DNA of 64,000 nucleotides from Bacteroidales bacterium (GTDB lineage: Bacteria; Bacteroidota; Bacteroidia; Bacteroidales; UBA932), in NCBI GenBank assembly GCA_020026275.1, contig JAHHQQ010000004.1, forward strand, positions 43,482 through 107,481, read 5' to 3'. How positions within the stretch are numbered: position 1 is the first letter of the stretch; every line of letters starts with the position of its first letter. The position numbers and the translations under genes are program-made. A model generated the notes under the pieces. That model had not been told where the DNA came from. It ran no database searches and saw only the letters and a list, made by a program, of their open reading frames with translations. Positions 6,976 to 16,785 of this stretch are shown piece by piece.

Positions 6976-8907
6976 TTATCTGCCAAAATAAACCAAAAGT
7001 ACAGAAATGTCAGATGGTGACACACCAGAAATTCTGGATGCCTGAGCAATAGTACGAGGATTATAGCGCTTAAGTTTCTGCCTGCATTCGATTGAAAGGC
7101 CGGACACTTTATCAAAATCAAAATCTTCTGGAATGGACAAATTCTCCAGATCGGTAATTTTCTGAGCCACCTGTTTTTCCCTGTCGATATACCCCTTGTA
7201 TTTGATAATAATCTCCGCACTCTCCACCACTTCCTTATTGAGGAATTTATCAGAAGAAGTGCTTTCGATATTTTCTACGGAATCCAGGTACTCCTCGGTC
7301 AAGATTCTGGATTTTGTTCCACGTGGAACAAAATCCAGAATCTTGGAATACTTGACAGCCGGACGAGATACGACATCTACAATTCTCTTCGGCTCACTCA
7401 AAGGTTGCGACTGAAGAGACACAAGATATTCATTCACATACTTCGGCTTCACATTGACGGCTCCCGCAAGGTCGACATACTTCCCTACAATCTCATATTT
7501 ACGCATGGTCAAATCGTATCTCTCTTTGGAAGCAAGACCAATTTTATACGATTTTGGAGTAAGACGAAAATCTGCATTATCCTGCCGTAATAGAATACGA
7601 TATTCAGCACGAGAAGTGAACATTCGATATGGTTCATCCACCCCTTTCGTAATCAAATCATCTATCAACACACCGATATAAGCATCGTCACGTCTAAGAA
7701 TAAAAGGGTCAGTACCTCTGATTTTCAAATGAGCATTGATACCTGCAATGATACCTTGAGCAGCAGCTTCCTCATATCCAGTAGTACCGTTAACCTGGCC
7801 GGCAAGATAAAGATTATTTATTACTTTGGACTCAAGGGTCGCTTTAAGTTGAATAGGATCAAAGTAATCATACTCGACGGCATAGGCAGGTTTAAATATT
7901 TGTGCATTTTCAAAGCCCTCTACCTTGTGCAAAGCATCCAACTGAATCTGCAACGGAAGTGATGAAGAAAAACCCTGAAGATAATATTCATTGATATCAC
8001 TTCCTTCAGGCTCAAGAAAAAGTTGATGAGAATCCTTATCAGCGAAAGTCTTGATTTTATCTTCAATGCTTGGACAATAACGCGGTCCCCTACCATGAAT
8101 CATTCCCGTAAAAAGGGGGGAATCCTTGAAGCCGCTTCTCAAAATATCATGAACTTCTGAATTGGTATGAAAAATATAGCAAGGCATCTGAACACTTCCA
8201 TCCTGCGCTTTAGATCTAACAGGAAGATAGGAGAACTTGTCTGGCACCTCGTCCCCCACCTGGACAAGTGACCTGGACAGATCCACTGACTTGATGTCAA
8301 TACGCGGAGGAGTTCCCGTTTTCATTCTGTCTGTCCGAATTCCTCTAGCGACAAGTTGTTCGGTCAAACCCTCAGAAGACAACTCACCGATACGTCCTCC
8401 GACAAATTTGGTGTGACCTATAAAAAGCCGTCCTCCCAGAAAGGTTCCGGCTGTCAGGACAACTGCCTGAGATTTGAAAATTGCGCCTGTGTTTGTACAT
8501 ACCCCCACAATATCGTCACCATCGAAGAGGAAAGAGGTTGCAATATCAGCGTAAATACTTATGTTACAATTAGTTTCAAGGATTTTACGCCAATTCGCGG
8601 AAAAAGCCTGTTTATCGCATTGGGCACGAGGACTCCACATTGCCGGCCCTTTTGACTTGTTGAGCATACGAAACTGCAGTGTAGACTCATCCGTCACAAT
8701 TCCAGTATAACCACCCAATGCATCAATCTCCCTAACAATCTGTCCCTTGGCAATTCCACCGATAGCAGGATTGCAGGACATCTTGGCAAAGCCGGTCAGA
8801 TCCATCGAAATCAAAAGAACAGAGGATCCCAAATTTGCCGCAGCCATAGCTGCTTCACAACCAGCATGACCGCCACCTACTACAATAACGTCGTAATTGA
8901 ATTTCAT
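6976..8907 (-). CDS. mnmG: tRNA uridine-5-carboxymethylaminomethyl modification enzyme MnmG (GidA)
   Basis: A 643-residue FAD protein that with MnmE modifies the wobble uridine of several tRNAs. It shows the N-terminal dinucleotide motif [16 protein letters not shown] (residues 10-25), the GidA signature [12 protein letters not shown] near residue 273, and [16 protein letters not shown] near residue 370. Residues ~521-536 are encoded by a 46-bp perfect palindrome with a parS core. That segment lies in a loop-like, variable part of the C-terminal region and looks like an insertion tolerated by the protein. Its start overlaps the ybeY stop by one base (TAATG). mnmG lies near the replication origin in many bacteria. 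Confidence 0.95.
   Translation of the reverse strand: MKFNYDVIVVGGGHAGCEAAMAAANLGSSVLLISMDLTGFAKMSCNPAIGGIAKGQIVREIDALGGYTGIVTDESTLQFRMLNKSKGPAMWSPRAQCDKQAFSANWRKILETNCNISIYADIATSFLFDGDDIVGVCTNTGAIFKSQAVVLTAGTFLGGRLFIGHTKFVGGRIGELSSEGLTEQLVARGIRTDRMKTGTPPRIDIKSVDLSRSLVQVGDEVPDKFSYLPVRSKAQDGSVQMPCYIFHTNSEVHDILRSGFKDSPLFTGMIHGRGPRYCPSIEDKIKTFADKDSHQLFLEPEGSDINEYYLQGFSSSLPLQIQLDALHKVEGFENAQIFKPAYAVEYDYFDPIQLKATLESKVINNLYLAGQVNGTTGYEEAAAQGIIAGINAHLKIRGTDPFILRRDDAYIGVLIDDLITKGVDEPYRMFTSRAEYRILLRQDNADFRLTPKSYKIGLASKERYDLTMRKYEIVGKYVDLAGAVNVKPKYVNEYLVSLQSQPLSEPKRIVDVVSRPAVKYSKILDFVPRGTKSRILTEEYLDSVENIESTSSDKFLNKEVVESAEIIIKYKGYIDREKQVAQKITDLENLSIPEDFDFDKVSGLSIECRQKLKRYNPRTIAQASRISGVSPSDISVLLVYFGR
7300..7345. 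repeat. 46-bp perfect palindrome inside mnmG, centred on a parS site
   Basis: Positions 7300-7322 are the exact reverse complement of 7323-7345, with no spacer. The pairing stops at 7299/7346. The central 16 bases (7315-7330) are TGTTCCACGTGGAACA, a parS-type ParB site. Both strands encode an almost identical peptide (contains [12 protein letters not shown]). Confidence 0.95.
7315..7330. promoter_or_regulatory. parS centromere-like site (TGTTCCACGTGGAACA)
   Basis: This is a perfect 16-bp inverted repeat with the CACGTG core and GTTnCAC arms of the widely conserved chromosomal parS. It is the only perfect copy I found. Location inside a gene is normal for parS. The near-copy at 6953-6968 supports a real cluster. 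Confidence 0.75.
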
Positions 8908-9329
8908 TATAAATTTTCTCTAGTTAAGAGATATTGGTTCTCTTTCGTCCTCATCATCGCAATATCCTCATCGCAATGATCATCATAGCCGATCAAATGA
9001 AGAAGTCCATGAACAATGACCCGATTCAGCTCATTTTCAAATCCGGTTTCAAAATCTTCTGCATTTGCCCTTACACAATCCACACTTATGAACAGATCCC
9101 CTGAAAGGACATTCCCCTCACAGTAATCAAAAGTAATGATATCAGTATAATAGTTGTGCTGGAGATATTTTCTGTTCACTTCCAACAAATAAGGGTCTGA
9201 ACAGAAAATGATATTGATCTGTCCCAAGGTCCTACCCTCATTCAAAGCCACTTCCTTCAACCATCTGGAGGTAATTCTTCTCTTTCCTTTGAAATCAAAG
9301 GAACAGTCTTCATTGAAATAAGATACCAT
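8907..9329 (-). CDS. ybeY: Endoribonuclease YbeY (rRNA maturation factor)
   Basis: YbeY is a zinc endoribonuclease needed for 16S rRNA 3' maturation and ribosome quality control. The metal-binding motif [12 protein letters not shown] is near the C-terminus (about residues 106-117). I chose the ATG at 9329, giving a protein starting [11 protein letters not shown], which resembles family N-termini and leaves a ~40-base leader after the promoter at 9374-9406. An upstream ATG at 9365 would add 12 residues and make the mRNA nearly leaderless. The stop overlaps the mnmG start by one base, so the pair is translationally coupled. Confidence 0.93.
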   Translation of the reverse strand: MVSYFNEDCSFDFKGKRRITSRWLKEVALNEGRTLGQINIIFCSDPYLLEVNRKYLQHNYYTDIITFDYCEGNVLSGDLFISVDCVRANAEDFETGFENELNRVIVHGLLHLIGYDDHCDEDIAMMRTKENQYLLTRENL

Positions 9330-9373
9330 AAATCTTCGTATTAAAGGACAGGAAAACCTGTCCAACTTATATA

Positions 9374-9406
9374 CAAAGTTACAAAAAGTTTGAACACCTT
9401 ACCAAA
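9374..9406 (-). promoter_or_regulatory. Promoter of the ybeY-mnmG pair
   Basis: On the minus strand there is a -33 TTTG (9403-9406), 21 bases, then a -7 TAACTTTG (9374-9381). This fits the Bacteroidota housekeeping promoter layout. Confidence 0.6.
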
Positions 9407-9409
9407 ATA

Positions 9410-9440
9410 TTGGTAATCAATACAAAAATGATTATATTTA
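9410..9440 (+). promoter_or_regulatory. Probable tonB promoter
   Basis: TTG at 9410-9412, 20 bases, then TATATTTA at 9433-9440, one base off TAnnTTTG. It is 35 bases before the tonB-like start and divergent from the ybeY promoter. Confidence 0.45.
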
Positions 9441-9474
9441 CATCGCAAATCGAAATTAGCATAATTTTAAAATT

Positions 9475-10167
9475 ATGGAACTTAAGAAGTCACCTAAAGC
9501 GAGTCTTGAAAACAAGAGACTCCTTTTCGTAGAGATTGGTCTAATTCTCTCACTTTCTGCAGTTTACATTGCGTTCAACTGGAGTTCGAGAGAAACCAAT
9601 GTAGTAGAGCTGGCTGACAACAACCAGGTAGTGGAAGTGGAAGATATGGTACCTATTACCGAATCTACCCCACCACCACCACCAGAGGTAGCTCCAAAGA
9701 TTCCTGTTCTTTCCGATGAAATCACCATCATTGATGACAACATCGAGATTGATGACAGTTTCCTCAGTCTTGAAGACGATTCCAGCATGGGTGTCGAAAT
9801 TATGGATTATGTAGAGGAAGTTGAAGAAGAAGTCGTGGAAGAAGAGGCTATTCCGTTCCAGCTCGTAGAAGAAAAACCATCTTTCAATGGCGGTGATGCC
9901 AACGAATTCTCAAAATGGGTAAACTCCAGACTTGTTTATCCGGAGATCGCAAAAGAAAATGGTATTCAGGGTCGTGTAACCCTCATGTTTACTGTACTTG
10001 CTGACGGTACCGTCGCAAAAGTAAAGGTATTGAGAGGTGTTGACTCCTCATTGGACAAAGAGGCTGTGAGAGTGGTTTCAAGCTCACCTAAATGGAAACC
10101 AGGTAAGCAGAGAGACCGTGCAGTGCCGGTAACTTATACCTTCCCTGTAATCTTCCAGCTCCGATAG
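9475..10167 (+). CDS. tonB: TonB-family energy transducer
   Basis: A 230-residue TonB. It has one N-terminal membrane helix (LLFVEIGLILSLSAVYIAF, ~residues 21-39) and a periplasmic linker with a proline run (STPPPPPEVAPK). A very acidic stretch follows (residues ~117-130, EEVEEEVVEEEA). The C-terminal TonB domain contains NGIQGRVTLMFTVLADGTVA and the terminal strand VPVTYTFPVIFQLR. TonB passes proton-motive energy from ExbB/ExbD to outer-membrane receptors such as the SusC protein at 28-31 kb. No exbB/exbD is adjacent. A Rho-independent terminator follows. Confidence 0.92.
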   Translation: MELKKSPKASLENKRLLFVEIGLILSLSAVYIAFNWSSRETNVVELADNNQVVEVEDMVPITESTPPPPPEVAPKIPVLSDEITIIDDNIEIDDSFLSLEDDSSMGVEIMDYVEEVEEEVVEEEAIPFQLVEEKPSFNGGDANEFSKWVNSRLVYPEIAKENGIQGRVTLMFTVLADGTVAKVKVLRGVDSSLDKEAVRVVSSSPKWKPGKQRDRAVPVTYTFPVIFQLR

Positions 10168-10189
10168 ATCAAGACCTGAAGGATTAACG

Positions 10190-10220
10190 AGGCTGACCTT
10201 TTACAGGCCAGCCTTTTTTT
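10190..10220 (+). terminator. Terminator after tonB
   Basis: A 9-bp stem with one mismatch (10190-10198 with 10206-10214) is followed by a run of seven or more T. It lies between tonB and hflX. Confidence 0.75.
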
Positions 10221-10231
10221 AAAATGATCAC

Positions 10232-11422
10232 ATGACAATTCAAGAAAAAAAACAAGAAAAAGCTGTCTTCGTAAGTATCATCAAAACAGGTGATGACGAA
10301 CGTAAAGTACATGAATACCTGGATGAACTGGAATTTCTGGCTGAAACAGCTGGAGCATATGGAGACAAGAAGTTTGTCCAGCGATTGGACAGACCGGAAA
10401 GTGCCACATATATCCGTAGTGGAAAATTGCAGGAAATAGCAGACTATTGCGAAGAAAACGAAATAAATTATGTAATCTTTGATGATGAACTGACCGGTAT
10501 CCAACAAAGGAATATAGAGAAGGTGATCAAATCCAGCTATGTCATTGACCGCACCAGTCTCATTTTGGAGATTTTCGCACAAAGGGCCAAAACTTCCTAT
10601 GCCAAAATGCAGGTGGAACTGGCTCGATACAACTATATGTTGCCAAGACTGGCCGGCATGTGGACCCACTTGGAAAGACAGCGAGGCGGTATGGGAACAC
10701 GAGGCGGTATGGGTGAAACTCAGATTGAAATTGACCGTCGTATCGTCAAAGAAAGAATTACCAGATTAAAAGAACAGCTCAAGAAAGTGGACAAACAGAT
10801 GGCCACCCAGAGAGGGAACAGAGGTCAGATGGTAAGGCTTTCACTGGTCGGTTATACCAATGTAGGAAAGAGCACTTTGATGAATCTTCTTTCCAAAAGT
10901 CAAGTATTTGCCGAAAACAAGTTGTTTGCCACACTTGACACCACCGTCAGAAAGGTCGTAATAGGCAATGTGCCGTTCTTGTTGAGCGATACGGTAGGAT
11001 TTATCAGAAAACTGCCTACACAGCTCATAGAAGCCTTCAAAAGCACCTTGGACGAGGTACGAGAAGCAGACATTCTAGTTCACGTAGTAGATATTTCCGC
11101 ACCTGACTTTGAAGAACAGATGTCCATTGTAGAAAATACACTTGAGGAAATTGGCGCCAAAGAAAAACCTATCTATATAATATTCAACAAGATAGATCAA
11201 TATCGATACGAAGAATATGATGAATTCTCTCTCGAACCAAAAACAAAGGCCAATCGTTCAATAGAAGAATTGAAAAACAGTTGGATTGCGAAAGAGAAGA
11301 CTCCGTGCATCTTCATTTCCGCCAAGGAGAAGATCAACATCGACAAATTGAAGAGCGACATCTACAAGATGGTAGCAGAAATCCATGCCGGCCGTTATCC
11401 GTTCAACAATTTTCTTTGGTAA
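10232..11422 (+). CDS. hflX: Ribosome-associated GTPase HflX
   Basis: A 396-residue HflX that can split or rescue stalled ribosomes. The N-terminal HflX domain ends in the glycine-rich linker GGMGTRGGMGETQIEIDRR (~residues 150-170). A coiled region and the G domain follow: G1 GYTNVGKST, G3 DTVGF, G4 NKID. The C-terminus is short and ends YPFNNFLW. The start 12 bases after the tonB terminator implies its own transcription start or read-through. It ends at a strong bidirectional terminator facing frdB. Confidence 0.95.
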   Translation: MTIQEKKQEKAVFVSIIKTGDDERKVHEYLDELEFLAETAGAYGDKKFVQRLDRPESATYIRSGKLQEIADYCEENEINYVIFDDELTGIQQRNIEKVIKSSYVIDRTSLILEIFAQRAKTSYAKMQVELARYNYMLPRLAGMWTHLERQRGGMGTRGGMGETQIEIDRRIVKERITRLKEQLKKVDKQMATQRGNRGQMVRLSLVGYTNVGKSTLMNLLSKSQVFAENKLFATLDTTVRKVVIGNVPFLLSDTVGFIRKLPTQLIEAFKSTLDEVREADILVHVVDISAPDFEEQMSIVENTLEEIGAKEKPIYIIFNKIDQYRYEEYDEFSLEPKTKANRSIEELKNSWIAKEKTPCIFISAKEKINIDKLKSDIYKMVAEIHAGRYPFNNFLW

Positions 11423-11443
11423 CCCTCCCGACAGGATAATATA

Positions 11444-11478
11444 TAAAGAAAGACCAGTCTCTGACTGGTCTTTCTTTA
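11444..11478. terminator. Bidirectional terminator between hflX and frdB
   Basis: A 16-bp perfect stem (11444-11459 with 11463-11478) with a 3-nt loop and AAAGAAAGACC/GGTCTTTCTTT arms. Confidence 0.85.
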
Positions 11479-11493
11479 TTGTTCGCAGTAATC

Positions 11494-12273
11494 TTATTCG
11501 CTGAATTTAGCTTTGAGGAACTCTCTGTTGAGACGTGCAATATGCTCAACGGAGATTCCCTTAGGACATTCCATTTCACACGCACGAGTATTGGTACAGT
11601 TACCAAATCCAAGTTCATCCATCTTGGCAACCATAGCACGAGCCCTTCTTGCAGCCTCCGGCCTACCCTGTGGCAACAGGGCCAATGAACTTACTCTTGC
11701 TCCTACGAACAACATGGCAGAACCATTCTTACAAGTTGCCACGCATGCGCCACAACCGATACATGCAGCTGCATCCATACTGGATTCTGCCTGATCATGG
11801 GGAATGAGAGAATTGTTGGAATCCTGTGCGGAACCTGTTCTAACAGAAATAAAACCACCTGCCTGAAGAATCTTGTCAAATGCAGTACGGTCCACAACAA
11901 GGTCTTTAATTACTGGAAAACCTGAACTTCTCCATGGCTCTACAGTAATGGTAGCACCATCCTTGAAGTTACGCATGAACAGCTGGCAGGTAGTGACGTG
12001 ACCGTCTGGACCATGCGCACGACCATCAATATAGAGTGAGCAAGCGCCGCAGATACCCTCGCGGCAGTCGTGGTCGAATGAAACAGGACCACTGCTCTGA
12101 CATCCCTTATCAACAGCTACAGGATCCATACCTTCTCTAATGAGCTGCTCGTTCAAAATGTCAAGCATTTCAAGAAAAGAAGCATCTTCCTCTATACCGG
12201 TAATGTGATAAGTCTCAAAATGTCCTTTTGCTTTTGCGTTTTTCTGACGCCATATTTTAAGATTGAAATCCAT
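11494..12273 (-). CDS. frdB: Fumarate reductase/succinate dehydrogenase iron-sulfur subunit
   Basis: A 259-residue electron-transfer subunit. The [2Fe-2S] ligands are in [15 protein letters not shown], and the [4Fe-4S]/[3Fe-4S] ligands are in [11 protein letters not shown] and [15 protein letters not shown]. In Bacteroidota this subunit works with FrdA and a di-heme cytochrome b anchor, mainly reducing fumarate with electrons from menaquinol during anaerobic growth. It follows frdA with a 7-base gap. No anchor gene is present in the neighbourhood. Confidence 0.95.
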   Translation of the reverse strand: MDFNLKIWRQKNAKAKGHFETYHITGIEEDASFLEMLDILNEQLIREGMDPVAVDKGCQSSGPVSFDHDCREGICGACSLYIDGRAHGPDGHVTTCQLFMRNFKDGATITVEPWRSSGFPVIKDLVVDRTAFDKILQAGGFISVRTGSAQDSNNSLIPHDQAESSMDAAACIGCGACVATCKNGSAMLFVGARVSSLALLPQGRPEAARRARAMVAKMDELGFGNCTNTRACEMECPKGISVEHIARLNREFLKAKFSE

Positions 12274-12280
12274 AGCCTAA

Positions 12281-14227
12281 TTAGTCTTTATAGTTTCTGG
12301 TAGCCACCTTGATGTTTTCGTATACGAGAGGTTCCTTGTGTAGTTCCGGCTCCACATTTTCTCCCTTGTATTCCCAAGCGGCGACATACATGTAATTCTC
12401 GTCATCACGTTTTGCTTCTCCCTCAGGTGTCTGACTCTCGATACGGAAGTGACCGCCACAAGACTCATTCCTGTTCAAAGCATCACGGGCCATGAGTTCA
12501 CCGATTTCAAGGAAATCAGCAAGTCTCAAAGCTTTTTCCAATTCCTGGTTGAACTCGCCGTTCTCCCCTGGAACATAGACATCTGACCAGAACTCCTTTT
12601 TCAAGGCCTGGATCTGCTGGATACCCACTTTCAAACTTTCAGCCTCACGAGCCATACCTACATGCTCCCACATGATATGACCGAGTTTCTTGTGAAGAGA
12701 ATCGACTGTCTGCTTGCCCTTGATGGCGAAGAGCTTTTCAATCTTAGCCTTGACTTCAGCTTCAGCCTTGTCAAATTCAGGGGCAGAAGTATCTGTCTTA
12801 GGCTCTGCAAACTTGTGGGAAAGATAATCTCCAATCGTGATAGGAAGGATGAAATATCCGTCAGCAAGACCCTGCATAAGAGCAGAAGCTCCCAAACGGT
12901 TTCCACCATGATCTGAGAAGTTGGCTTCACCAATAGCATATAGGCCAGGGATAGTGGTCTGAAGATCGTAATCTACCCAGATACCACCCATTGTGTAATG
13001 GATTGCAGGATAGATCATCATAGGCTCCTTCCATGGGCTGGATGCTGTGATCTTCTCATACATTTCGAAGAGGTTGCCATAACGCTCCGCTACTCTCTGG
13101 TGACCTAGACGGGCGATTGCATCCTTGAAGTCAAGGAATACGGCAAGACCTGTCTCATTTACACCATAGCCGGCATCACATCTTTCTTTGGCGGCTCTTG
13201 ATGCCACGTCACGTGGAACCAGGTTACCGAAAGCAGGATAACGACGCTCAAGATAGTAATCCCTATCTTCTTCAGGAATCTGAGAAGGCTTGATCTCGTG
13301 TTTACGGAGTTTGTCCACATCTTCCTTCTTCTTAGGAACCCAGATTCTACCATCATTACGGAGAGACTCTGACATCAATGTCAGCTTACTCTGCTGCTCA
13401 CCATGAACTGGAATACAGGTAGGGTGGATCTGAGCGAAACAAGGATTTGCAAAGTAAGCACCCTTCTTGTAGCACTGCCATGCAGCAGAACCATTACTGT
13501 TCATTGCATTAGTTGAGAGGAAATAAGTGTTTCCATAACCACCGGTAGCAAGAACCACTGCATGTGCTCCGAATCTTTCTATTTCACCAGTCACAAGATT
13601 ACGGGTAATGATACCTTTTGCCTCCCCATTGATAATGACAAGATCAAGCATTTCGTGACGTGGATAACTCTTGACAGTACCAGCTGCAATTTCCTTATTC
13701 AATGAAGCATATGCCCCCAAAAGCAGCTGCTGTCCGGTTTGCCCCCTAGCGTAGAATGTACGGCTTACCTGTACACCTCCGAAAGAACGATTGGCAAGAT
13801 ATCCGCCATATTCTCTAGCGAATGGAACACCCTGCGCCACGCACTGGTCAATGATAGCTGAACTGACTTCTGCGAGACGATATACGTTCGCTTCACGGCT
13901 ACGATAGTCACCACCCTTGATTGTGTCATAGAAAAGACGATAGATGGAATCATTATCGTTCTGGTAGTTCTTCGCTGCATTGATACCACCTTGAGCCGCA
14001 ATAGAATGTGCTCTACGTGGAGAATCGCTGATACAGAAAACCTTCACATTATAACCAAGTTCTCCCAGGCTGGCAGCTGCAGATGCGCCACCGAGTCCTG
14101 TTCCAACTACTATAATTTCAAGTTTCCTTTTGTTGTTAGGACTGACAAGACGAATTTCTGACTTACGTTTGGTCCATTTTTCTGCCAAAGGTCCGTCAGG
14201 AATTTTTGAGTTAAATTTATCGGCCAT
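12281..14227 (-). CDS. frdA: Fumarate reductase/succinate dehydrogenase flavoprotein subunit
   Basis: A 648-residue FAD subunit of the B-type enzyme. It shows the N-terminal nucleotide motif [20 protein letters not shown] (~residues 40-59), the flavin-attachment neighbourhood [15 protein letters not shown] (~residues 81-95), and the active-site [11 protein letters not shown] and [14 protein letters not shown] blocks. It is transcribed leftward with frdB. The usual upstream partner (five-helix cytochrome b, frdC/sdhC) is absent: only 82 non-coding bases separate frdA from an unrelated amidase gene. A chance parS half site (CACGTGGAAC) lies at 13210-13219. Confidence 0.96.
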   Translation of the reverse strand: MADKFNSKIPDGPLAEKWTKRKSEIRLVSPNNKRKLEIIVVGTGLGGASAAASLGELGYNVKVFCISDSPRRAHSIAAQGGINAAKNYQNDNDSIYRLFYDTIKGGDYRSREANVYRLAEVSSAIIDQCVAQGVPFAREYGGYLANRSFGGVQVSRTFYARGQTGQQLLLGAYASLNKEIAAGTVKSYPRHEMLDLVIINGEAKGIITRNLVTGEIERFGAHAVVLATGGYGNTYFLSTNAMNSNGSAAWQCYKKGAYFANPCFAQIHPTCIPVHGEQQSKLTLMSESLRNDGRIWVPKKKEDVDKLRKHEIKPSQIPEEDRDYYLERRYPAFGNLVPRDVASRAAKERCDAGYGVNETGLAVFLDFKDAIARLGHQRVAERYGNLFEMYEKITASSPWKEPMMIYPAIHYTMGGIWVDYDLQTTIPGLYAIGEANFSDHGGNRLGASALMQGLADGYFILPITIGDYLSHKFAEPKTDTSAPEFDKAEAEVKAKIEKLFAIKGKQTVDSLHKKLGHIMWEHVGMAREAESLKVGIQQIQALKKEFWSDVYVPGENGEFNQELEKALRLADFLEIGELMARDALNRNESCGGHFRIESQTPEGEAKRDDENYMYVAAWEYKGENVEPELHKEPLVYENIKVATRNYKD

Positions 14228-14309
14228 TTTATAGTAATTAAGAAATTATATCTAAAATCCAATTTTGTCTGCAATTTTAAGCATTTTTATGCAAAAGAGC
14301 AATTAATTT

Positions 14310-15401
14310 TCACTCGTTTAAGAAATCCTTGCCATATAGTTCATAGACATCCTTTAGGAATTGATTATATTCCTTAACATATTTTTCCATTTCTATACGA
14401 CCAGAAGCCCATTTTGAGAAGATTTCATCAAACCGAAGAGCGATTTTTCCTTCAATTTGAAGAATCGATTCTTTTTTATCTGAACCTTTGAAATTCAAAG
14501 CGTTGTCACAAAATTCCGCATGTGCAGATTTTTCCGACGACCTCACATACCAAGGCAAATAATCCGCATCCAACACCATCAAAGGAATCGTCACGGTCGT
14601 CTCTGGATACCCCAATGCCGTCCACATAACTGTATGTAAAGGAAGTTCGCCTTTCGACACTCCCTCAAACACCACCGAAGCGGAAGTAATGTCCCTCAAT
14701 ATCGGAGCTCCGCTTCTGGTTACATGATCAATCAGCCACATCGGATCAATGTCCAATCGGCCAATCTCTGTTCTTGGAGCAGAACACATGATTTTACCAG
14801 CTCTTTCGAATCGATCCACCCCTTTTCTGTCCGCCACTCTTCCCGTCGCAGTGAAATTGGTAACGACCCGATACCCGCAATCAATGGCATTTACATCAAA
14901 CTTGGTCCAAGACCAGTTGTCAACTTCATAATAGGCCGCTCCGCCCTCCGCATCTATCACACCAAAATTAGTTTCAGCCCCCAGCGGTCTGGAAAGCGTA
15001 TCCAGAAAATTTTCAAAATCTTGCAGGTTTCCGCAACACCCCAAGGCACGGTACATTATGACACCCTCCTTATCCATCATCTCCTCAGGCACATCATCAT
15101 CCTTCAGATCATAGGTAGCAGTGTTCATAATGCAGAACCCGGCATCATTTGTTCCAGACCATATTTCACCTTTCTCGATAGAAGAATTGACCAAACCGAT
15201 AAACGTATATTTTTTACCTTGATACCATTCCATCTTATTGTCAAGAAATCCTGTATCCCGATGCTTCAGCATAAGCGGTTTTCCATTGGCCGTCATACGC
15301 CCCGATACAATAACGGAAGTACCCCCCCAAGCATGGCTTGAAAAAACAAAGAAAGAAGCAATGAAATCCCTATCCGAAAACCTTTTCCAATAGAGATACA
15401 A
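14310..15401 (-). CDS. C45/Ntn-hydrolase-like amidase or acyltransferase, apparently frameshifted at its 5' end
   Basis: The frame is open to a TTG at 15401 and encodes about 363 residues resembling the Bacteroidota C45 (acyl-CoA:6-APA acyltransferase/carcinine-hydrolase-like) family. Core features are TSVIVSGRMTANGKPLMLKHRDTG, a GTNDAGFCIMNTA block, and NFGVIDAEGGAAYYEVDNWSW. These are Ntn-hydrolases whose nucleophile is a Cys directly before the TS. Here that place is Gly. The first 25 residues make a poor signal peptide, while a much better one lies in another frame (15293-15478). One missing T in the G7 tract at 15322-15328 would explain both (see findings). It is either a recent pseudogene or a sequence error. 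The substrate is unknown. Confidence 0.65.
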   Translation of the reverse strand: MYLYWKRFSDRDFIASFFVFSSHAWGGTSVIVSGRMTANGKPLMLKHRDTGFLDNKMEWYQGKKYTFIGLVNSSIEKGEIWSGTNDAGFCIMNTATYDLKDDDVPEEMMDKEGVIMYRALGCCGNLQDFENFLDTLSRPLGAETNFGVIDAEGGAAYYEVDNWSWTKFDVNAIDCGYRVVTNFTATGRVADRKGVDRFERAGKIMCSAPRTEIGRLDIDPMWLIDHVTRSGAPILRDITSASVVFEGVSKGELPLHTVMWTALGYPETTVTIPLMVLDADYLPWYVRSSEKSAHAEFCDNALNFKGSDKKESILQIEGKIALRFDEIFSKWASGRIEMEKYVKEYNQFLKDVYELYGKDFLNE

Positions 15402-15478
15402 AGAGTCATTTTTCCAGTCATTTTTCCAGTCATTTTTCCAGTCATTTTTCTAAAAATTTCCACCCAAAATCTCCCCAT
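15293..15478 (-). other. Out-of-frame signal peptide of the C45-like gene
   Basis: In the frame shifted relative to 14310-15401, the minus strand encodes a basic start (MTLCISIGKGFR) and a hydrophobic core ISLLLSLFFQAMLGG. The frame then runs into the G7 tract and continues as non-sense for a few residues. It is likely the true N-terminus of the downstream amidase. Confidence 0.6.
15406..15450. repeat. 12-bp tandem repeat, 3.75 copies, each carrying an ATG
   Basis: The unit on the plus strand is TCATTTTTCCAG, repeated exactly at 15406, 15418 and 15430, with a partial fourth copy from 15442. On the minus strand each unit reads as the in-frame peptide MTGK, giving up to four alternative start codons for the signal peptide described above. 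Confidence 0.9.
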
Positions 15479-15690
15479 TTTTCAGCACTCGGTTTTCTTC
15501 GCTTTTTCCACTTTTTCCGAGTATTATTTTCTCCCTGCCCTCCCACTTTCCCCATACAGAATTTCTGCCGATTTCATCTCAGATTGCTCCGCCAAAAAAA
15601 ATGAAAATCCCGACTACCCGCCGATCTTGATTTCCTCGGAAAACTTCGTCATCAAGCAATCGGAAAATCCCTGTTTCCACTCTGGAAAAG
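15451..15690. other. Non-coding stretch between ruvB and the C45-like gene
   Basis: About 240 bases rich in C and T on the plus strand, with repeated TTTTCC/GGAAAA words. I see no gene, hairpin terminator or clear promoter here. Confidence 0.5.
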
Positions 15691-16746
15691 CTAGTCAAAA
15701 AGCGTTCCTTCTTCTGCAGCCCCACCCTCAAAAATCAGGCTTCCGGAAAGATACTTTTCCAAGCCAAGATGATGGTATGCCAACTCGGTTGCGACACGTC
15801 CTCTCGGAGTCCTTTGAATGAATCCTTCCTTGATAAGGAAAGGCTCGTAAACCTCTTCAACAGTTCCAGTATCTTCCCCGACCGCAGTGGCAATCGTATT
15901 GGCACCTACCGGCCCCCCCTTGAACTTTGTGATGATGGTATGGAGAATTTTATTGTCTATCTGATCCAGACCTCTCCGGTCAATATTCAGGGCATCCAGA
16001 GAAAACTGCGCGATCTTCAGGTCGATATGACCGTCCCCCATAACCTGCGCAAAATCTCTCACTCTCTTCAAGAGCGCATTCGCGATACGAGGAGTACCAC
16101 GACTTCTCAGAGCAATCTCTTTCGCAGCTTCCACCTCAATCTCCACTTTAAGTATCATAGCGCTTCTCTCTATGATTCTGATCAATTCACTCACATCATA
16201 ATATTCGAGTGCGAACGTAATGCCAAACCTGGCACGCAAAGGAGCAGTTAACAAGCCACTTCTGGTAGTAGCTCCCACCAGAGTGAAAGGATTGAGAGAA
16301 ATACGGACAGATCGGGCTCCCGGGCCCTTGTCGATCATAATGTCAATCACGTAGTCTTCCATTGCAGAATACAGATATTCTTCTACTTCCGGAGAAAGTC
16401 TATGTATTTCATCTATAAACAGTACATCCCCTTCATCTAAAGAGGTAAGTAAACCAGCCAAATCACCTGGTTTATCTAGTACTGGACCGGAAGTGACCTT
16501 CATGTTCACCCCCAGTTCATTGGCTATGATATGAGCCAGCGTGGTCTTTCCAAGACCAGGAGGGCCATGGAAAAGAACATGATCCAAAGACTCTCCACGC
16601 ATTTTTGCGGCCTTTATAAATACTTTGAGATTGGATATGATCTTGGCCTGACCTGTGAAATCCTGTAATTCTTGTGGCCTGATGATACCTTCAAGGTCTT
16701 TATCCTTTTCACTGTTCCCTGTATGAGGATTGAATGATTCTGTCAT
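15691..16746 (-). CDS. ruvB: Holliday junction DNA helicase RuvB
   Basis: A 351-residue AAA+ motor that drives branch migration with RuvA. Walker A is [19 protein letters not shown] (~residues 64-82), Walker [21 protein letters not shown], and sensor I region [19 protein letters not shown]. The C-terminal winged-helix part contains [18 protein letters not shown]. Divergent from mfd across an AT-rich, DnaA-box-containing region. Unlike in many bacteria it is not next to ruvA. Confidence 0.97.
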   Translation of the reverse strand: MTESFNPHTGNSEKDKDLEGIIRPQELQDFTGQAKIISNLKVFIKAAKMRGESLDHVLFHGPPGLGKTTLAHIIANELGVNMKVTSGPVLDKPGDLAGLLTSLDEGDVLFIDEIHRLSPEVEEYLYSAMEDYVIDIMIDKGPGARSVRISLNPFTLVGATTRSGLLTAPLRARFGITFALEYYDVSELIRIIERSAMILKVEIEVEAAKEIALRSRGTPRIANALLKRVRDFAQVMGDGHIDLKIAQFSLDALNIDRRGLDQIDNKILHTIITKFKGGPVGANTIATAVGEDTGTVEEVYEPFLIKEGFIQRTPRGRVATELAYHHLGLEKYLSGSLIFEGGAAEEGTLFD

Positions 16747-16785
16747 ATGTAAGATGGGTTTATTAACTTTTGATACTTGAACAAA

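Noticed and set aside
13210..13219. parS half site CACGTGGAAC in frdA
   Set aside because: Only one arm is present (10 of 16 positions); likely chance within coding sequence.
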